DNA from: Paludibacteraceae bacterium
GTDB taxonomy: Bacteria > Bacteroidota > Bacteroidia > Bacteroidales > Paludibacteraceae
Length of the DNA: 60,426 nt
Direction of reading: 5' to 3'
Assembly (NCBI GenBank): GCA_905233255.1
Contig: CAJOCN010000013.1
Span: forward strand, 1-60,426
The notes under the pieces: generated by a model
Told to the model about the DNA's origin: nothing
The model's database searches: none
Seen by the model: only the letters and a program-made list of their open reading frames with translations
Shown: positions 57,765 to 60,426 of the stretch, piece by piece
Position numbering within the stretch: position 1 is the stretch's first letter
How the letters are laid out: every line of letters starts with the position of its first letter
Made by a program: the position numbers and the translations under genes

Positions 57765-60426
57765 ATGAAACGAATCTATTTATTACTCACTATGACACTT
57801 GCTGCAACGTTCCTGTCAGCAAGCGTAGGGTTTGTCGTACCAGACACGAAGAATGCGTACGAGTCTTCCTGGACTTATGAGAAATTTCCATACGATGGGT
57901 ATAACGATGGCTCTGATCATGGCGAATGCCCTGAACGCACGGCGTTTATTTGGTATAGTAGTAATAACTGTACCTCTTCTGATAATGATAAGCGCTTTTT
58001 CAGTATGTATGATATTGAGCATGAGGCTTTATTAACCGATGGGAAACCTACCGTAACCGCGTTGTGGTTCAATCTGGATCGTCCAGGTGAGTTTGATGAT
58101 GTCATTAGCAATCTGCTAAATCGTGATGACTTTAAGAACGCGGTAGCTGCTTATGTCAAGGCGGGAGGAAATGTGTTGCTTACCAAGCAAGCAGCCCGTC
58201 TAGTATTGGAAATGGGGCGTTGTGACTTATGGACTACAGTCTATTTTCACGGAGACGCTTATTCCAATACTTCCACTACTGATTATAAGATAGAGGAAAA
58301 TGTAGATGACGAAACGGAATACAAGCTTTTTTCCGGTTGTACGTTTACGAATAGCAAATATTCGTTATCTTCCAATTCCGGTTCTGCGAATCGCGAATGT
58401 GTGTGGAATTTTTATGATACGAATGGTGGTTCTCACGATGTACCGGCTAATCGTACTAAGTTTGAAGGGGATTATCATTGTAAAATACTGGCATTTGATG
58501 GTAATGAAACTAATAGAGGAGGAATGATTGAATTCTATCCGAAAGATGATTTTAAGGGTACCATATTAGTTATAGGGACCAATGCTTATGATTGGGGTGA
58601 GCAAAATACGCTTTTATCCAATGTGAAAAAGCTAACCCAAAACGCCTTGGATTATCTGACGGCGACATCGGAGTTAACTGTTTCTACCCCATCTGCCAAT
58701 CCGGTTATCTGCGCACAAAACAATCTAACGCCGGTATCCTATGCCACCACGAATGCAAACGTAGCCAATATCAATGAAACCGGACATATTTATTATAACC
58801 ATTTCGGAGAAGTAACCTTCACCGTCGAAGCAGAAGGCGACGGCATCCATATTCCGAAGAATAAAGTTTCCGCCCCAGTCACCCGTACTGTCACAGGCGG
58901 TGCTCCTGCGCCATTTGCCTATGTGCTGCCTTACTCGCTGCATGTGGTTTCCGGAAATACCTACGATGACAGTTCCCATGGCAATATACCGGACTATCTG
59001 TCTGCCAAATGGTTCTACGACACGTATGTAGTCCCAGGCAAAGGCTGTTTTATCCGGCCGACGGATTACAGCAGCGAGCTGGCTATCCCTTCTGTCATCA
59101 AAGTGCTTTGGGTGCATAATGACCATGTGGGGCAGGGGTCAGACACCTATAGAAACGACTTGGGATATAACACAAGTACATATGCTTTTCCTTTCCTGGA
59201 TGCCTTGCGGGCATTCATCAACCGCGGAGGAAATGTCTTTCTCTCCAAACAGGCTACGCGTCTGGTAGGCGATCTTCAGAGGTTGGGAGACGGCGTCTAT
59301 CCCTCTTTTGAAAACGGCGGGTATACTAACAGTTATCCCAATGATTGGAGAATAAAGAATAAGTTCTTCACAGCACCCGATATAGTGGATTATAGTTCAC
59401 ACCCGGTATATACCACCCCTAATAACTTGGGCGAAAACCCGCAACTGATAGATGCAGCCGACCATACTTGGCGAACGAATAACAACTGTATTATTCTCTA
59501 TAATGAGAACTACGGGAAAAGTCAATTCGATTCATATGAAGCGACGCATAACTGCCGTTTGTTGGGATCCTGGAATAATGATCATGATGGTACCAATCCT
59601 TACCAGTCCGGTGTGTTTGTCGAGTTTTATCCGCAAAGTGCGGGGCAGGGCACCATCATCATGTTAGGAGCTGCTGCTTACCAATGGACCTGCGGAGAGA
59701 AAGAGGCTTTATTGAACAACGTACACGCAAATGTGAAGAATCTCACCCAAAACATATTGGAGTATCTTGCTCCGGTGATAGTAACCGAACCGGGTACCGA
59801 GATACCTTCCACCGTCTCTAATCTCATTATCTATCAAGGCGGTTCGGTTTCGAATACCGGGAATATTGTGATAACCAACTCCATCACCTATATCCGTCAG
59901 GTACACCTTCTGTCTGCCGTTTACTCCCTCGGCTGTTAAAGTACACGATGAAGGCGACGGAATCGACTATCCTATCAACTCGGTGTATATGAATGCGGGC
60001 GATGCTGAGAATAATCCGCAAGGCGCAGGTCATTTCTACCTCCAGACATTCAAAAACTATGATGGAGTTACTCATTGGGAGTACATTGAAGATCTCGGTA
60101 AGCCGTCCAAAGACACACCCTATATTATTAAGTTTCTCAATGCTACGGAGGACAACAACAAGGGAAGCGCTTTAGCTGAGTATTTCACCGCCAATCCGGT
60201 TATTAAGTTCATTGGCGGTGCGCAGGAAATCTCCGGCACGCACGATGAAACAGGCGGAGTAGGGACAGGTGATTTCACCTTCCATGTGAATAAGACCCTC
60301 CGTAAGCTTACCTTATCGGGCATTTACCCGCTCAATACCGCTACGAATATGTTTGAGTATGACTACGGAGGAACCTCAACCATCATGCCTTTTGAATGCT
60401 ATATCAAGGCTTCCACTCCGGCATTG
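57765..60426 (+). pseudogene. Large secreted protein with two DUF4960 domains, frame broken and cut by the window edge
   Basis: A signal peptide (about 1-20) precedes two homologous DUF4960-type domains (about 25-300 and 385-690), each with a KAGGNVLLTKQAARLV / NRGGNVFLSKQATRLV motif. The frame stops at 59939 after NIVITNSITYIR. From about 59900 the next frame is open to the window end and reads TFCLPFTPSAVKVHDEGDGI onward, a domain usual in such secreted proteins, so one continuous protein was broken near 59896-59903. Either one base is extra or about 26 are missing. The gene is AT-richer than the rest of the PUL. Confidence 0.75.

Overview
The window reads as the chromosome of a member of the Bacteroidota, most likely order Bacteroidales. 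The evidence is two SusC/SusD outer-membrane uptake pairs, DUF4960, DUF6048 and SusD-type lipoproteins, a long-form (insert-bearing) IspG, and repeated use of the Bacteroidota promoter (TTTG, 20-bp spacer, TAnnTTTGC). Starts rarely carry a Shine-Dalgarno. I cannot name a genus. Base composition is fairly GC-rich in most genes; the LTA-synthase-like gene (8802-10619) and the last gene (57765 onward) are visibly AT-richer.

Layout. 1-5 kb: end of an unknown gene, ispG, tRNA-Lys, a DUF308 membrane protein, and an HtrA-type periplasmic protease broken by a small deletion. 5-14 kb: leuS and tkt, each followed 12 bp downstream by a phage-antirepressor-type gene (ORF6N, broken; Bro-N), plus an AT-rich LTA-synthase-like gene and a 560-bp non-coding region of short repeats. 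14-17 kb: DUF6048 and a neighbour, serS, rpmA (broken), rplU. 17.5-27.7 kb: division and cell-wall cluster, in transcription order mraZ-rsmH-ftsL-ftsI-murE-mraY-murD(broken)-ftsW-murG. It then runs into rplU-rpmA-serS rather than murC-ftsQAZ. 27.9-37 kb: a SusC/SusD pair with an Ig-like lipoprotein and an M6 metalloprotease. 37-43 kb: M16 peptidase, tRNA-Leu, mazG, lpxH, sufT-like, htpG, clpP. 43.4-60.4 kb: aminopeptidase P, then a divergent polysaccharide utilization locus: a periplasmic-sensor/AraC regulator, SusC, SusD, DUF4960 lipoprotein, two GH32-like enzymes, a small secreted protein and a double-DUF4960 protein. Gene content resembles the levan/fructan locus of Bacteroides thetaiotaomicron, so fructan is the inferred substrate.

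The most unusual signals are non-coding. (1) Seven arrays of degenerate tandem repeats with an exact 11-bp period; in the 8.3-8.8 kb gap they alternate with a conserved GATTATTAAGATT-type motif. (2) A structured RNA element, about 50 nt, between promoter and tRNA in both tRNA transcription units. (3) Families of 7-8-bp tandem repeats inserted in frame into loops of essential enzymes (RsmH, MurE, LeuS, aminopeptidase P), including one 27-bp repeat shared by leuS and murE. (4) A ~70-100 bp two-hairpin element shared behind the ORF6N and Bro-N genes. (5) TGTTGCA/TGCAACA sites at 21-bp spacing ahead of the fructan-type susC.

Five genes (htrA, ORF6N, rpmA, murD, terminal DUF4960) carry short out-of-frame losses. 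Because rpmA and murD are normally essential, assembly error must be excluded before biology is read into these.
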